From: Thiococcus pfennigii
GTDB lineage: Bacteria; Pseudomonadota; Gammaproteobacteria; Chromatiales; Chromatiaceae
Assembly: GCF_016583835.1 (NCBI RefSeq)
Contig: NZ_NRRW01000019.1
Span: 1-62,892 of the forward strand
DNA length: 62,892 nt
Reading direction: 5' to 3'
The notes beneath the pieces are model-generated. The model was not told where the DNA came from and did no database searches. It saw only the letters and a list, made by a program, of their open reading frames with translations. This document shows, piece by piece, positions 48,867 through 58,004 of the stretch (the first letter of the stretch is position 1; each line of letters starts with the position of its first letter). The position numbers and the translations under genes are program-made.

Positions 48867-49922
48867 ATGAGGAAGACGCTCATCGCCGCGGCCGTGACCG
48901 TGACCGCCTTCGCTGCAACGGTCTCGGTCCAGGCCGTGGCCCGGGACACCATCAGCATCGTCGGTTCGTCGACGGTGTTTCCGTTCTCCACCGCCGTGGC
49001 CGAGAACTTCGGGCGCACCACCAATTTCGGCACGCCGAAGGTCGAGTCGACCGGCACGGGCGGCGGCATGAAGCTCTTCTGCGCCGGTGTCGGCGTCGGT
49101 ACGCCGGACATCACCAACGCCTCGCGCGCGATCAAGGCCTCTGAGTACGATGCCTGCGTCGCGAACGGCGTCAAGGACATCGTCGAGGTCAAGATCGGCT
49201 TCGACGGCATCGCGATCGCCAGCTCGAAGGACGCCGAACAGCTCGATCTGGGCCTCAAGGAGATCTTCCTGGCCCTGGCCAAGGTGGTGCCGGATCCGGA
49301 GGGCAGCGGCAAGCTGATCCCGAACCCCTACAAGACCTGGTATGACGTCCGGGCCAATCTGCCCAAGATCGAGATCGAGGTCCTCGGCCCGCCGCCCACC
49401 TCCGGCACCCGCGATGCCTTCGCCGAGCTGGCCATGGAAGGGGGCTGCAAGACCTTCGAGCAGATCAAGGCCCTCAAAGCCACCGACGAGGATCAGTACA
49501 AGGCCGTCTGCCACGGCATCCGCGAGGACGGCCATTACATCGAGGCCGGCGAGAACGACAATCTGATCGTCCAGAAGCTGGTCGCGAATCCGGACGCGCT
49601 GGGCATCTTCGGCTACAGCTTCCTCGAGCAGAACGCCGACAAGATCCAGGGCTCCAAGGTCGGCGGGGTCGAGCCCACCTACGACTCCATCTCCGACGGC
49701 AGCTACCCGATCTCGCGCTCGATCTACTTCTACGTGAAGAAGGCCCATGTCGGCACGATCCCCGGGATCGCCGAGTACGTGGCCGAATTCACCAGCGACA
49801 AGGCCTGGGGGCCGGAAGGCTACCTGGCCGACAAGGGTCTGATCGCGCTGCCGGATGCCGAGCGCAAGGCCATGGCCAAGGACGCCCAGGCGATGAAGAC
49901 GATCGGCAAGCCCGCCAAGTAG
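48867..49922 (+). CDS. pstS: Phosphate-binding periplasmic protein PstS
   Basis: High-affinity phosphate receptor of the Pst ABC importer. The 351-aa product has a signal peptide cleaved near VQAVA/RDT, the phosphate-binding loop IVGSSTVFPFS, the STGTGGGMKLFC loop and PPPTSGTRDAF. Four Cys residues suggest disulfides. It is followed by hairpins before pstC, so its message may be processed and more abundant than the rest. Confidence 0.96.
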   Translation: MRKTLIAAAVTVTAFAATVSVQAVARDTISIVGSSTVFPFSTAVAENFGRTTNFGTPKVESTGTGGGMKLFCAGVGVGTPDITNASRAIKASEYDACVANGVKDIVEVKIGFDGIAIASSKDAEQLDLGLKEIFLALAKVVPDPEGSGKLIPNPYKTWYDVRANLPKIEIEVLGPPPTSGTRDAFAELAMEGGCKTFEQIKALKATDEDQYKAVCHGIREDGHYIEAGENDNLIVQKLVANPDALGIFGYSFLEQNADKIQGSKVGGVEPTYDSISDGSYPISRSIYFYVKKAHVGTIPGIAEYVAEFTSDKAWGPEGYLADKGLIALPDAERKAMAKDAQAMKTIGKPAK

Positions 49923-49960
49923 GGCCGAGCGAGCGGAACACGGGCGCGAGCGCCCGCACC

Positions 49961-49988
49961 GACCGGCGGTCCTAGGGGGCCGCCGGTC
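49961..49988 (+). terminator. Intercistronic hairpin between pstS and pstC
   Basis: GACCGGCGG (49961-49969) pairs with CCGCCGGTC (49980-49988); a second small hairpin CGGGCGC/GCGCCCG lies at 49941-49957. There is no T-run, so this is more likely an mRNA-stabilising or attenuating structure than a full terminator. Confidence 0.55.
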
Positions 49989-50018
49989 TCGCGTCGAAGC
50001 CAACGGATCCTCTACCCC

Positions 50019-51410
50019 ATGCCCACCTCTGTCCTCCTGCTGATCCTTCTCGCCGCCATGGCGGTGGCCTATCGCCTCGGCAGCAAACGCGCCGTATCGG
50101 TCGCCGGAGGGGCGGCGGGGATCAAGACGCTCCATTCGCTGCCGGCCTATTACGGGTTCTATCTGGCCCTCTGGACAGGGCTACCGGCGCTCCTCGTGCT
50201 CGGCCTCTGGCTCGGCTTCCAGGACGCCATCATCACCGCCCTCGTGCAGGCACAACTCCCAGGCGATCTGACCGCCGGCCTGTCCGAGGGACGCCTCAGT
50301 CTGCTGCTGAACGACATTAAGAACCTGGCGCAAGGCAACATCGTCTCCGGCGAGATCACCCCGGCGCTCCAGGCCGCCGCCGACCAGTACGTCCGCCTGC
50401 AGGGGATCGCGACCCTGGCCCTCTGGACCCTGGTGCTGGCCGCCGCCACCGGCGGCCTCGCGCTTACCGGACGCCAGATCACGCCGAGCCTGCGGGCGCG
50501 CAACCGGGTCGAATCGGCGATCCTCGTCATCATGATCGTCTGCTCGTCGATTGCGATCCTGACGACGCTCGGGATCATCCTATCGGTCGTGTTCGAGTCG
50601 ATCCTGTTCTTTCGCAAGGTCGCCTGGACGGAGTTCTTCTTCGGCCTCGAATGGAGCCCGCAGACGGCGATGCGCGCCGACCAGGTCGGGGCCGCCGGCG
50701 CCTTCGGTGCGGTGCCTCTGTTCGCCGGCACCCTGCTGGTCTCCTTCCTGGCGATGCTGGTGGCCGTGCCGATCGGCCTGATGTCGGCCATCTATCTCGC
50801 CGAGTACGCGCCGCGCGCGGTACGTGCCTGGGCCAAGCCGGTGCTAGAGGTGTTGGCCGGCATCCCGACCGTCGTCTACGGCTTTTTCGCCGCCTTGACG
50901 CTGGCCCCGTTCATCCGCGACCTGGGCGGGCAGATCGGCCTTGATGTCTCCTCGGAGAGCGCGTTGGCCGCAGGCTTGGTCATGGGGATCATGATCATCC
51001 CGTTCGTTTCCTCACTCTCCGATGACGTGATCAACGCCGTACCCCAGGCGATGCGCGACGGCTCCTATGCCCTCGGGGCGACCCAGTCGGAGACGATCCG
51101 GCGGGTGATCATCCCGGCCGCGCTGCCCGGCATCGTCGGTGGCGTGATGCTCGCGGTCTCGCGCGCGATCGGCGAGACCATGATCGTCGTCATGGCCGCC
51201 GGCCTGTCGGCCAACCTGACCTGGAACCCCCTCGAGAGCGTCACGACGGTCACGGTGCAGATCGTCACCCTGCTGACCGGGGATCAGGAGTTCGACAGCG
51301 CCAAGACGCTTGCGGCCTTCGCCCTCGGCCTGACGCTGTTCGCCGTGACTCTCATCCTGAACGTGATCGCCTTGGGCATCGTGCGCAAGTATCGGGAGCA
51401 GTATGAATAG
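50019..51410 (+). CDS. pstC: Phosphate ABC transporter permease PstC
   Basis: One of two membrane subunits of the Pst importer. The 463-aa product is longer than E. coli PstC (about 320 aa) because of an N-terminal extension with two additional hydrophobic segments (about residues 45-70 and 130-150). The binding-protein-dependent permease domain follows, with the EAA-type loop ALGATQSETIRRVIIPAALP. It overlaps pstA by 8 nt. Confidence 0.95.
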   Translation: MPTSVLLLILLAAMAVAYRLGSKRAVSVAGGAAGIKTLHSLPAYYGFYLALWTGLPALLVLGLWLGFQDAIITALVQAQLPGDLTAGLSEGRLSLLLNDIKNLAQGNIVSGEITPALQAAADQYVRLQGIATLALWTLVLAAATGGLALTGRQITPSLRARNRVESAILVIMIVCSSIAILTTLGIILSVVFESILFFRKVAWTEFFFGLEWSPQTAMRADQVGAAGAFGAVPLFAGTLLVSFLAMLVAVPIGLMSAIYLAEYAPRAVRAWAKPVLEVLAGIPTVVYGFFAALTLAPFIRDLGGQIGLDVSSESALAAGLVMGIMIIPFVSSLSDDVINAVPQAMRDGSYALGATQSETIRRVIIPAALPGIVGGVMLAVSRAIGETMIVVMAAGLSANLTWNPLESVTTVTVQIVTLLTGDQEFDSAKTLAAFALGLTLFAVTLILNVIALGIVRKYREQYE

Positions 51411-52704
51411 TCCAATCGCCGCTGCGCGCCCGCGCGCGATCGATCGCGTGAACCAGAGTCTGAAGCGGCGCTACGCCGCCGAACGGCGTTTCCGGTTCCT
51501 CGGCGCCTCGGCCGTCGTGATCGGTCTGCTCTTCGTCACCATCCTGTTCGTCGACATCATCGGCAAGGGCTACACCGCGTTCTGGCAGACCTCTATCCAG
51601 CTGTCGATCTATTTCGACCCGGAGGTCATCGATCCGAGCGGTGAGCGCGATCCGCAGGAGCTGCGGCGGGCCGACTATCAGAAGCTCGCCCGCGACGCCC
51701 TGCGCGCGGAGTTCCCGGAGGTCCAGCGCCGCCAGGAGCTGCGCGAGCTCTACGGGCTGCTCAGCACCGGCGTTGCCCAGCAGTTGGCCGAGCGGGTCCA
51801 GGCCAACCCGGAGCGGATCGGTACGACAGAGGCGGTCTGGCTGCTGGCCGACGATGACGTCGACATGCTGATCAAGGGCAAGATCGACCGGGACCTGCCC
51901 GAGTCCGATCGTCGCGTCAAGGATCGGCCTCTGGCCTGGATCGAGGCGCTGGAGGCCAAAGGGGCCATCGAGAAGCACTTCAATACCCCGTTCTTCTCTA
52001 ACGGCACCTCGCGCGAGCCAGAGCTTGCCGGCATCGCCGGCGCCCTGATGGGGAGCTTCTACACTTTGCTGCTGACCCTCTTGTTCTCCTTCCCGATCGC
52101 GGTCGCGACGGCCGTCTACCTGGAGGAGTTTGCGCCGAAGAACCGCTGGACCGACCTGATCGAGGTCAACATCAACAACCTGGCGGCCGTGCCCTCGATC
52201 GTCTTCGGCCTGCTGGGGCTCGCGGTCTTCATCAATTTCTTCGGCGTGCCGCGTTCGACACCCTTGGTCGGCGCCCTGGTGCTGACCCTGATGACCCTGC
52301 CGACCATCATCATCGCGAGCCGGGCGGCACTGAAATCCGTGCCACCGTCGATCCGCGAGGCGGCCCTCGGGGTCGGCGCCTCGCCGTTGCAGACCCAGTT
52401 CCACCACGTCCTGCCGCTCGCGATGCCTGGCATGTTGACCGGCACCATCATCGGCATGGCCCAGGCCTTGGGCGAGACCGCGCCATTGCTGATGATCGGC
52501 ATGATCGCCTTCATCGTCGACATCCCCGGCGGGGCAACGGATGCGGCGACCGTCCTGCCGGTGCAGATCTTCCTATGGGCCGATAGCCCGGAGCGCGGGT
52601 TCGTCGAGCGGACCTCGGCGGCCATCATGGTATTGCTGGCCTTCCTCATCGCGATGAACCTGACGGCCGTGATGCTGCGCAGAAAGTTCGAGCGGCGGTG
52701 GTAG
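51403..52704 (+). CDS. pstA: Phosphate ABC transporter permease PstA
   Basis: Second membrane subunit. The 433-aa product carries a first membrane helix (about residues 30-52), a long soluble, charged insert (about 60-200) and the permease core with EAA loop [20 protein letters not shown] and [16 protein letters not shown]. The large insert is typical of the extended gammaproteobacterial PstA type and its function is unknown. Confidence 0.95.
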   Translation: MNSPIAAARPRAIDRVNQSLKRRYAAERRFRFLGASAVVIGLLFVTILFVDIIGKGYTAFWQTSIQLSIYFDPEVIDPSGERDPQELRRADYQKLARDALRAEFPEVQRRQELRELYGLLSTGVAQQLAERVQANPERIGTTEAVWLLADDDVDMLIKGKIDRDLPESDRRVKDRPLAWIEALEAKGAIEKHFNTPFFSNGTSREPELAGIAGALMGSFYTLLLTLLFSFPIAVATAVYLEEFAPKNRWTDLIEVNINNLAAVPSIVFGLLGLAVFINFFGVPRSTPLVGALVLTLMTLPTIIIASRAALKSVPPSIREAALGVGASPLQTQFHHVLPLAMPGMLTGTIIGMAQALGETAPLLMIGMIAFIVDIPGGATDAATVLPVQIFLWADSPERGFVERTSAAIMVLLAFLIAMNLTAVMLRRKFERRW

Positions 52705-52744
52705 GCGTGACATGCACCCCGAATCACGAAACGAGGCTGAATCA

Positions 52745-53608
52745 ATGAGCACAACAGCAGAGGCGGTCGGTCAGGCCAAGGCCGCTATCACCTCGGCGGA
52801 CCTCGCGAAGGCACGCGAGGTGAGTGCGACCGTCGGGGAATTCCGTTCGCCGACGCCGCGCATGGTCTGTCGCAACGTCAATGTCTGGTACGCAGACAAG
52901 CAGGCCATCAAGGACGTGAATCTCGACATCGGTAAGAACGAGGTCGTCTCGATGATCGGGCCATCGGGCTGCGGCAAGTCGACCTTCCTGCGTTGCCTGA
53001 ACCGGATGAACGACACCATTGCCGGCTGTCGCGTGAGCGGTACCCTGGAACTGGACGGCGTCGATATCTACGACAAGCGGCTCGACGTCGTGCCGCTGCG
53101 CGCCCAGGTCGGGATGGTCTTCCAGAAGCCGAATCCCTTCCCGAAGTCGATCTACGAGAACGTCGCCTACGGGCCGCGCATCCATGGGCTGACGAACGAC
53201 AAGGCGGAACTCGACGCCCTCGTGGAGGAGAGCCTGCGCAAGGCCGGCCTCTGGGAAGAGGTCAAGGACCGGCTCGACCAGCCCGGCACCGGGCTCTCCG
53301 GCGGCCAGCAGCAGCGGCTGTGCATCGCCCGCACGATCGCCGTCTCGCCCGAGGTCATCCTGATGGACGAACCCTGTTCGGCGCTGGACCCGATCGCGAC
53401 GGCCAAGATCGAAGAGTTGATCGACGAACTGCGCGCCAACTACTCGATCGCGATCGTCACCCACTCGATGCAACAGGCCGCTCGCGTCTCGCAGCGCACC
53501 GCCTATTTCCACCTCGGCGATCTGATCGAGGTCGGCCAGACCGACCAGATCTTCACCAATCCGCGGCACCGGCTGACCGAGGACTACATCACTGGGCGCT
53601 TCGGCTGA
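52745..53608 (+). CDS. pstB: Phosphate ABC transporter ATPase PstB
   Basis: ATPase of the Pst importer. The 287-aa product has Walker [14 protein letters not shown]-loop, signature [13 protein letters not shown], Walker [16 protein letters not shown] and H-loop [11 protein letters not shown], plus the PstB-specific [21 protein letters not shown] 52745 is favoured by a GAGG upstream; ATG 52712 would add 11 residues and has no ribosome site. Confidence 0.97.
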   Translation: MSTTAEAVGQAKAAITSADLAKAREVSATVGEFRSPTPRMVCRNVNVWYADKQAIKDVNLDIGKNEVVSMIGPSGCGKSTFLRCLNRMNDTIAGCRVSGTLELDGVDIYDKRLDVVPLRAQVGMVFQKPNPFPKSIYENVAYGPRIHGLTNDKAELDALVEESLRKAGLWEEVKDRLDQPGTGLSGGQQQRLCIARTIAVSPEVILMDEPCSALDPIATAKIEELIDELRANYSIAIVTHSMQQAARVSQRTAYFHLGDLIEVGQTDQIFTNPRHRLTEDYITGRFG

Positions 53609-53671
53609 CGGAACACCCGTCAGCGCTCAGGTCTAGTCGAGCAGCGCGGCCATTCGATGGGGCAAGGCACC

Positions 53672-54403
53672 ATGACGATCGATCCGACCGAAGGACATAC
53701 CGTACGCGCGTACGACCGGGAGCTCACGCAGCTGCGCGGCTTCGTCTTGGAGATGGGCGAGCGCGTCATCGAGCAGACCCGCTTGGCGGTCGATGCCCTG
53801 ATCGAGGGCGATGCCGAGACGGCGCGGCGCGTCGTCAGCCAGGAGCGCAAGATCGACTACATGGAGCTCGACGCCGACGACGAGGTCTTCAATCTGATCG
53901 CCAAACGCGCCCCGACGGCGATCGACCTGCGCCTGATCCTCGCCTTGTCGAAGGTCATTGGCGACCTCGAGCGGGCCGGGGACAAGGCGGCGCGTGTCGC
54001 CGCCTGTGCGATCGAACTCCAGACCCGCGGCAGCCGGTTGCCGGAGGTCAAGATCCTCCACCACTTCCGGCAGATGGCCGAACTCGCGTGCCGAATGCTG
54101 AGCAATAGCCTGGACGCACTGGCGCGCACCGACGTCGACCTGGCGCTCGGCGTCTTCGCCGAGGACCGCGGGCTGGAGATGGAGTTCGACGCGGCCATGC
54201 GCCACCTGATCACCTTCGTCTTCGAGGACGCGTCGCTCGTCGGCCAGGTCATCGAGCTGGTCTTCGGCCTCAAGTCGCTCGAGCGCATCGGCAACCACGC
54301 CGGCAACATCGCCGAGCAGGTGATCTACATCGCCAAGGGGCAGGACGTGCGCTATCAGAACCGCGAGAACCTGATCGCCGCGCTGAGCCAACGGCGCCGC
54401 TGA
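53672..54403 (+). CDS. phoU: Phosphate signalling regulator PhoU
   Basis: Couples Pst activity to inhibition of the PhoR-PhoB system. The 243-aa product has two three-helix bundles with the conserved metal-binding DxxxD region (IDYMELDADDEVF and RIGNHAGNIAEQVIY). ATG 53672 has AAGG close upstream; ATG 53657 is the alternative. It ends the pst operon; phoBR is not in the window. Confidence 0.95.
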   Translation: MTIDPTEGHTVRAYDRELTQLRGFVLEMGERVIEQTRLAVDALIEGDAETARRVVSQERKIDYMELDADDEVFNLIAKRAPTAIDLRLILALSKVIGDLERAGDKAARVAACAIELQTRGSRLPEVKILHHFRQMAELACRMLSNSLDALARTDVDLALGVFAEDRGLEMEFDAAMRHLITFVFEDASLVGQVIELVFGLKSLERIGNHAGNIAEQVIYIAKGQDVRYQNRENLIAALSQRRR

Positions 54404-54430
54404 CGGTTGGGGTGGCGCAGGGCGTGCCGC

Positions 54431-54453
54431 GTCGGGTTACCGCGTAACCCGAC
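54431..54453. repeat. Short perfect palindrome GTCGGGTTAC/GTAACCCGAC
   Basis: Compact member of the dispersed palindrome family, 27 bp after the phoU stop; it could protect or end the pst transcript. Confidence 0.9.
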
Positions 54454-54485
54454 ATCGGAGGCCGAGTTGTATCGCTCGTCCTTGA

Positions 54486-54638
54486 GGGCACCTTGAAAAA
54501 TGCAAGGTGCCCGCGCGGGGCAAGGATGCCCCGCCATTTTCAGTCGCCTAAGCGACTGAAAATGAAGCGAAGCGGAAATCGCATTTTCGCTTCGTGTCTT
54601 GAAGAATTGCCAGGATGGCGATTTTTCGAGGTCCCCTC
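54486..54638. repeat. Multi-hairpin repeat, copy 2
   Basis: Matches the copy at 37686-37837 across the whole length with a few substitutions (for example GAAAAATGCAAGG for GAAAAATTCAAGG). Several substitutions open a stem on one side only, so this copy folds slightly less well. It lies 82 bp beyond phoU. Confidence 0.9.
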
Positions 54639-54730
54639 GAATCATTCCTGAGCGCCCGATGGCGGCCGATGCGCCGTCCGAGGTTACCGCGGACGCGCGC
54701 GTCCGCGTCCGGCACGCGAGGCGGGTGAGG

Positions 54731-55006
54731 TCAGGCCCTTTCCTCGGCTTGCTGAGCGGATGGTGGCAGGGCCGGCTCGGGCGTCACCGCAGGTCTTGTG
54801 GCCGAGGCCCCCTCGGCGGGTGCGGGCTGCCCGACGGCCGGGGCGGGCGGCGCCCCTTTCCCCTCGTTCTTTCGTGGCGGTTCCTCGCTCGTCGGCGCCG
54901 AATAGAGCGCCGAGGCCTTGCTCCAGTTCCGCGCGGCCAAGAGGAACAGACCAAGCGCCAGAACGGCAAGAACTCCAAATAGAATCAACCAAATCGTCTT
55001 AGTCAT
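54731..55006 (-). CDS. Small single-pass membrane protein with Pro/Ala-rich tail, unknown
   Basis: 91-aa protein, not recognised. One N-terminal membrane helix (IWLILFGVLAVLALGLFLLA, about residues 5-24) is followed by a basic stretch and a low-complexity Pro/Ala/Glu tail. GAGGAG lies 8 nt before ATG 55006, a strong ribosome site, which is the main argument that it is real. The codon use is ordinary. No conserved partner was identified nearby. Confidence 0.6.
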   Translation of the reverse strand: MTKTIWLILFGVLAVLALGLFLLAARNWSKASALYSAPTSEEPPRKNEGKGAPPAPAVGQPAPAEGASATRPAVTPEPALPPSAQQAEERA

Positions 55007-55047
55007 CGCGGCTCCTCGATCGGTCGCAACTGAGGGATAGGGGGGCG

Positions 55048-55066
55048 CCGCGGCGCTGCGCCGCGG
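55048..55066. repeat. 19-bp GC palindrome
   Basis: CCGCGGCGC-T-GCGCCGCGG, perfect 9-bp arms, in the leader of the small membrane protein. It may be an operator or an mRNA hairpin. Confidence 0.8.
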
Positions 55067-55378
55067 GGCTCCGGTCAATGTTGACCCGCGTCGGGATCGA
55101 CTGCAAGCGCGCCCGATGATTGGCGCGCTCGACGACATTGGGCGTCGGCGTCCGGTCGATCGCGGTCGGCGCGCCTCGCCCAGGCCGGTGGATGTGATGC
55201 AGCGCACAAGGCGGTCATGCCGGCGGCCTTCGCTGCCCGCCGACTTGACGTGGATGGCTGCGGCGTCGTCTCCTCGTGGTTCGGCGTACGACATGGATCC
55301 GCCAGGCGGCCGGAGGCGTGTCGGCTGGCCGGTCGATTCGTTCGTGATCTGGCTTCGTGATCTGGCAAGGATTCGGGT
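55067..55378. other. Gap upstream of the radical SAM gene
   Basis: No gene, dispersed repeat or clear promoter was found. Short frames across it are Arg/Pro-rich and lack ribosome sites. No leader-peptide-like precursor was recognised. Confidence 0.4.
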
Positions 55379-57283
55379 ATGGCCCCATTCGATCTCGCGC
55401 AGGTGGACGCCCGCAAAGACCTCCCGGGCGCCGCAGCCGACGGCGGACGCACCGTCCTGGTTGCTCCGGAGCACTTCTATCTCTTCAACACCCTGGCCGT
55501 ACCCCAGTTGACCGGCTTCCTGGTGGCGCAGGGCTGCCCGGTGCAGCAGCGGGTACTCGACAACGAGTTCTATTCGTTCGTCGCCGAGTCCGGGACCCTC
55601 GAGCGGTCGCTCGGCGAGATCACCGCCCGACGCGAGAGGCTCGCCCCCGAGCTGGTCGATTCGCTCGCCGGGTCGATCGCGGCGGCTCGCCTCCCCGAGG
55701 AGCTCGGGCTGCGAGCCGCGAACCCCGGCGAATTGCTCGATGCCGTGCTCGGGCGTGGTCCGCGGGTCTGTCGCCTGCTCAATGCCGCCGAGGCGTTGCT
55801 GCGCACACGGTTCCTGGGGCTCTCGAAGGGGCGCTTCCTGCTCGCGATGGCGCGTGTGCAACTCGCCGTGGATCTCTTCGTCGCCCCCTGTTGGCCAAGT
55901 CGATTCGGCCTCTTCGGCGGCCTGACGATGGCCGGCGGCACGGAACGCTCGACGGTCGTCTTGGAGGCCACCGCCGACGCGGGCCACAATCCCTTCTTGG
56001 CCTACTATCGGGAGCGGGTCGTCCCCTCGATGCCGGGCGATACGCACCTGGTGGGGATCTCGATCACGCACGAGGCGCAGCTCATCCCGGCGTTGACGCT
56101 GGCGCGCGTGATCCGCGAGCAGCGACCCCGCGTCCACATCAATCTGGGCGGGGCGACCGTGAGCACGTTGCGCGCGACGCTCGGGGCCGAGAACCCGCTC
56201 TGGCCGCTCTACGACAGCATCGCCGTCGGCGCAGGGGAAGAGGCGATCACCGGGTTGCACCTGGCCCTGACGACGGGGGGCGCCGGTCTGGATCAGGTGC
56301 CGAACCTCTGCTGGCGATCGGCCGACGGAGGCATCCACCACAACGCGGTCGCGAGCGGGGGCGAGCTCGAACGGATCGCGACGCCCGTCTTCACCGATCC
56401 GCGGCCCAATCCGATCCTGACCATCGCCAGTTCGACCGGCTGCGATTGGGCCAGGTGCCGGTTCTGCCATTTCCCGAGGATCTACTCCGACGAGACCCGG
56501 TACTGTGTGCGTTCGGCCGATGCCTTCGTGCGTGACATCGCCACCCTCACCGAGCGCCACCAGCCGTCCTATTTCCATATCTGCGACACCAACCTGTCGA
56601 TCGAACAGCTGGAGGCCTTGAGCGATGCCATCCTGAGGACCGATCTGCGGCCGCGGTTCTATTCCTTCGTCCGCGCCGAAAAGGCCTTCACCGATATCGA
56701 TCTGTGCCGCAAGGTCCGCCGGGCCGGCTTCTTCGCCCTGCATTTCGGCCTGGAGTCGGGTTCGCAGGAGGTCCTGAATCGCGCCTGCAAAGGCATCCGT
56801 TTGGAAAACGTCGCGAAGCTTCTGGAGAACTTCCGCCAGACCGACATCCTCGCCAATGTGTTCATGATGGTCGGCACGCCGGGCGAGACGCCCGAGGACA
56901 TCGACCTGAGCGTCGCCTTCGTGCGACAACACCTGGACAAGATCGGTGGCGAGATCGCCGTCAGCCGCTTCTATCTGGACAAATACTCGGACATCTACTT
57001 CCATCCCGAGGCCTTCGGCATCGAGATCCGCCCCGACCCGCAGGCCGACCTCGACACCGATGTCCCGTTCCACAACCCGACCGGTTACAACCATGAAGAC
57101 ATGGAATCCCTGGTCGACAGCTTCTACGAGCGGATCGGCCTGCCGCGGAACTATGGCCAACGATTCATCCTCGCGATGCTGGAGCGTTTCTGCCCCGACG
57201 ATCTATCGCAACGCATCGCCCTCTATGGGCCATTCCTGTTGGGCAGCCTGAGACGCCAAGTGGCCCGCCTGACGGAGGGTTGA
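55379..57283 (+). CDS. Cobalamin-binding-type radical SAM protein, function unknown
   Basis: 634-aa cytoplasmic protein. The middle third has a B12-binding-like Rossmann region (VGISITHEAQLIPALTLARV, then HINLGGATVSTL, DSIAVGAGEEAI). A radical SAM domain follows with the iron-sulfur motif CDWARCRFC (Cys355, 360, 363) and later radical SAM strands (FHICDTNLSIEQLE, FFALHFGLESGSQEVLNRAC, NVFMMVGTPGETPEDIDLS). The N-terminal ~190 residues match nothing I recall. Related enzymes make C-methylations, ring changes or RiPP modifications. The substrate is unknown. ATG 55379 is the first plausible start. Confidence 0.82.
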   Translation: MAPFDLAQVDARKDLPGAAADGGRTVLVAPEHFYLFNTLAVPQLTGFLVAQGCPVQQRVLDNEFYSFVAESGTLERSLGEITARRERLAPELVDSLAGSIAAARLPEELGLRAANPGELLDAVLGRGPRVCRLLNAAEALLRTRFLGLSKGRFLLAMARVQLAVDLFVAPCWPSRFGLFGGLTMAGGTERSTVVLEATADAGHNPFLAYYRERVVPSMPGDTHLVGISITHEAQLIPALTLARVIREQRPRVHINLGGATVSTLRATLGAENPLWPLYDSIAVGAGEEAITGLHLALTTGGAGLDQVPNLCWRSADGGIHHNAVASGGELERIATPVFTDPRPNPILTIASSTGCDWARCRFCHFPRIYSDETRYCVRSADAFVRDIATLTERHQPSYFHICDTNLSIEQLEALSDAILRTDLRPRFYSFVRAEKAFTDIDLCRKVRRAGFFALHFGLESGSQEVLNRACKGIRLENVAKLLENFRQTDILANVFMMVGTPGETPEDIDLSVAFVRQHLDKIGGEIAVSRFYLDKYSDIYFHPEAFGIEIRPDPQADLDTDVPFHNPTGYNHEDMESLVDSFYERIGLPRNYGQRFILAMLERFCPDDLSQRIALYGPFLLGSLRRQVARLTEG

Positions 57284-57500
57284 CGCGGGTCGGCTCCATC
57301 GCCCCGCATCCGCACGGGCGGTGTCGTGCCGCGATCGGTTGGCAGAGGTCGGCGGCGAATGCGGCCGGAGGGTCGGCCTTCCCGCGTCGCTCCCACCGCC
57401 CCGGCTGGTCGGTGGTGATCGGCGATGTGCTCTGGGGAGAGCTCGGCCGCGTTGCGGTGTCGCTCGATGTCGAATCGGGGGCGCTTCGCCTGTGGTTGTC

Positions 57501-57869
57501 TCACTCGTCGCATGGGGTCACCCACGCCCGACCCGTTCCCGGATCGATATCCAGCACCAGCTCACAGTGCTCGGTGATGGTATCCATCGGCGATGGGTCA
57601 TCGGCGCAGCTGCAGCCGGCGATGATGCCCGCGTAGAAGACACCGAGGTGCACGCGAATGAGGCCTGCCGCCTCGTGACTGCGCAGCACATGGACGCCAA
57701 GTGGTGCTTCGGCGACCGCGCTCGTCTGTGTCAGACCGGCTTGCAGCAGAGGTTGCAGGACGGGGTGATGAGATCCGAGTGCCTGGATCTCTTCGATCAG
57801 GGTCGGGCGGAACGACGGGCTGCCCCAAGCCGAGGCAGATCGCGTCAGCGCAAGCGGCGCATCGGTCAT
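57501..57869 (-). CDS. Conserved-looking small Cys-containing protein, unknown
   Basis: 122-aa protein, not recognised. ATG 57869 has GGAGA at 8-nt spacing; an ATG 66 nt upstream is less likely. The C-terminal half looks folded: HLGVFYAGIIAGCSCADDPS, then EHCELVLDIDPGTGRAWV and a final PCDE. The CxC, the later EHC and the last Cys could bind a metal or be modified. It converges on the radical SAM gene (217-bp gap) and follows ftsH2 on the same strand after 135 bp, so it could belong to either. Confidence 0.6.
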   Translation of the reverse strand: MTDAPLALTRSASAWGSPSFRPTLIEEIQALGSHHPVLQPLLQAGLTQTSAVAEAPLGVHVLRSHEAAGLIRVHLGVFYAGIIAGCSCADDPSPMDTITEHCELVLDIDPGTGRAWVTPCDE

Positions 57870-58004
57870 TCGGCTGTCTCCATCTCCTGTCGTCGCATCC
57901 ATCCCGAGCAGGGTGGCGCGATCGCCGGTCTGCACGCGGCGCGGACCGCCCGAGGCTTGGTCGCCGCTGACGATCGGATTACCGCGCGAGCAGCGACGAG
58001 GTCT

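Noticed and set aside
55116-55511. 131-aa plus-strand frame ahead of the radical SAM gene, considered as a RiPP precursor
   Set aside because: Arg/Ser/Pro-rich, overlaps the radical SAM start out of frame, no ribosome site and no leader/core pattern.
55007-57160. Upstream extension of the small membrane protein frame through the radical SAM gene
   Set aside because: Only the last 91 codons, from ATG 55006 with a GAGGAG site, look like a protein; the rest is antisense to the radical SAM gene.
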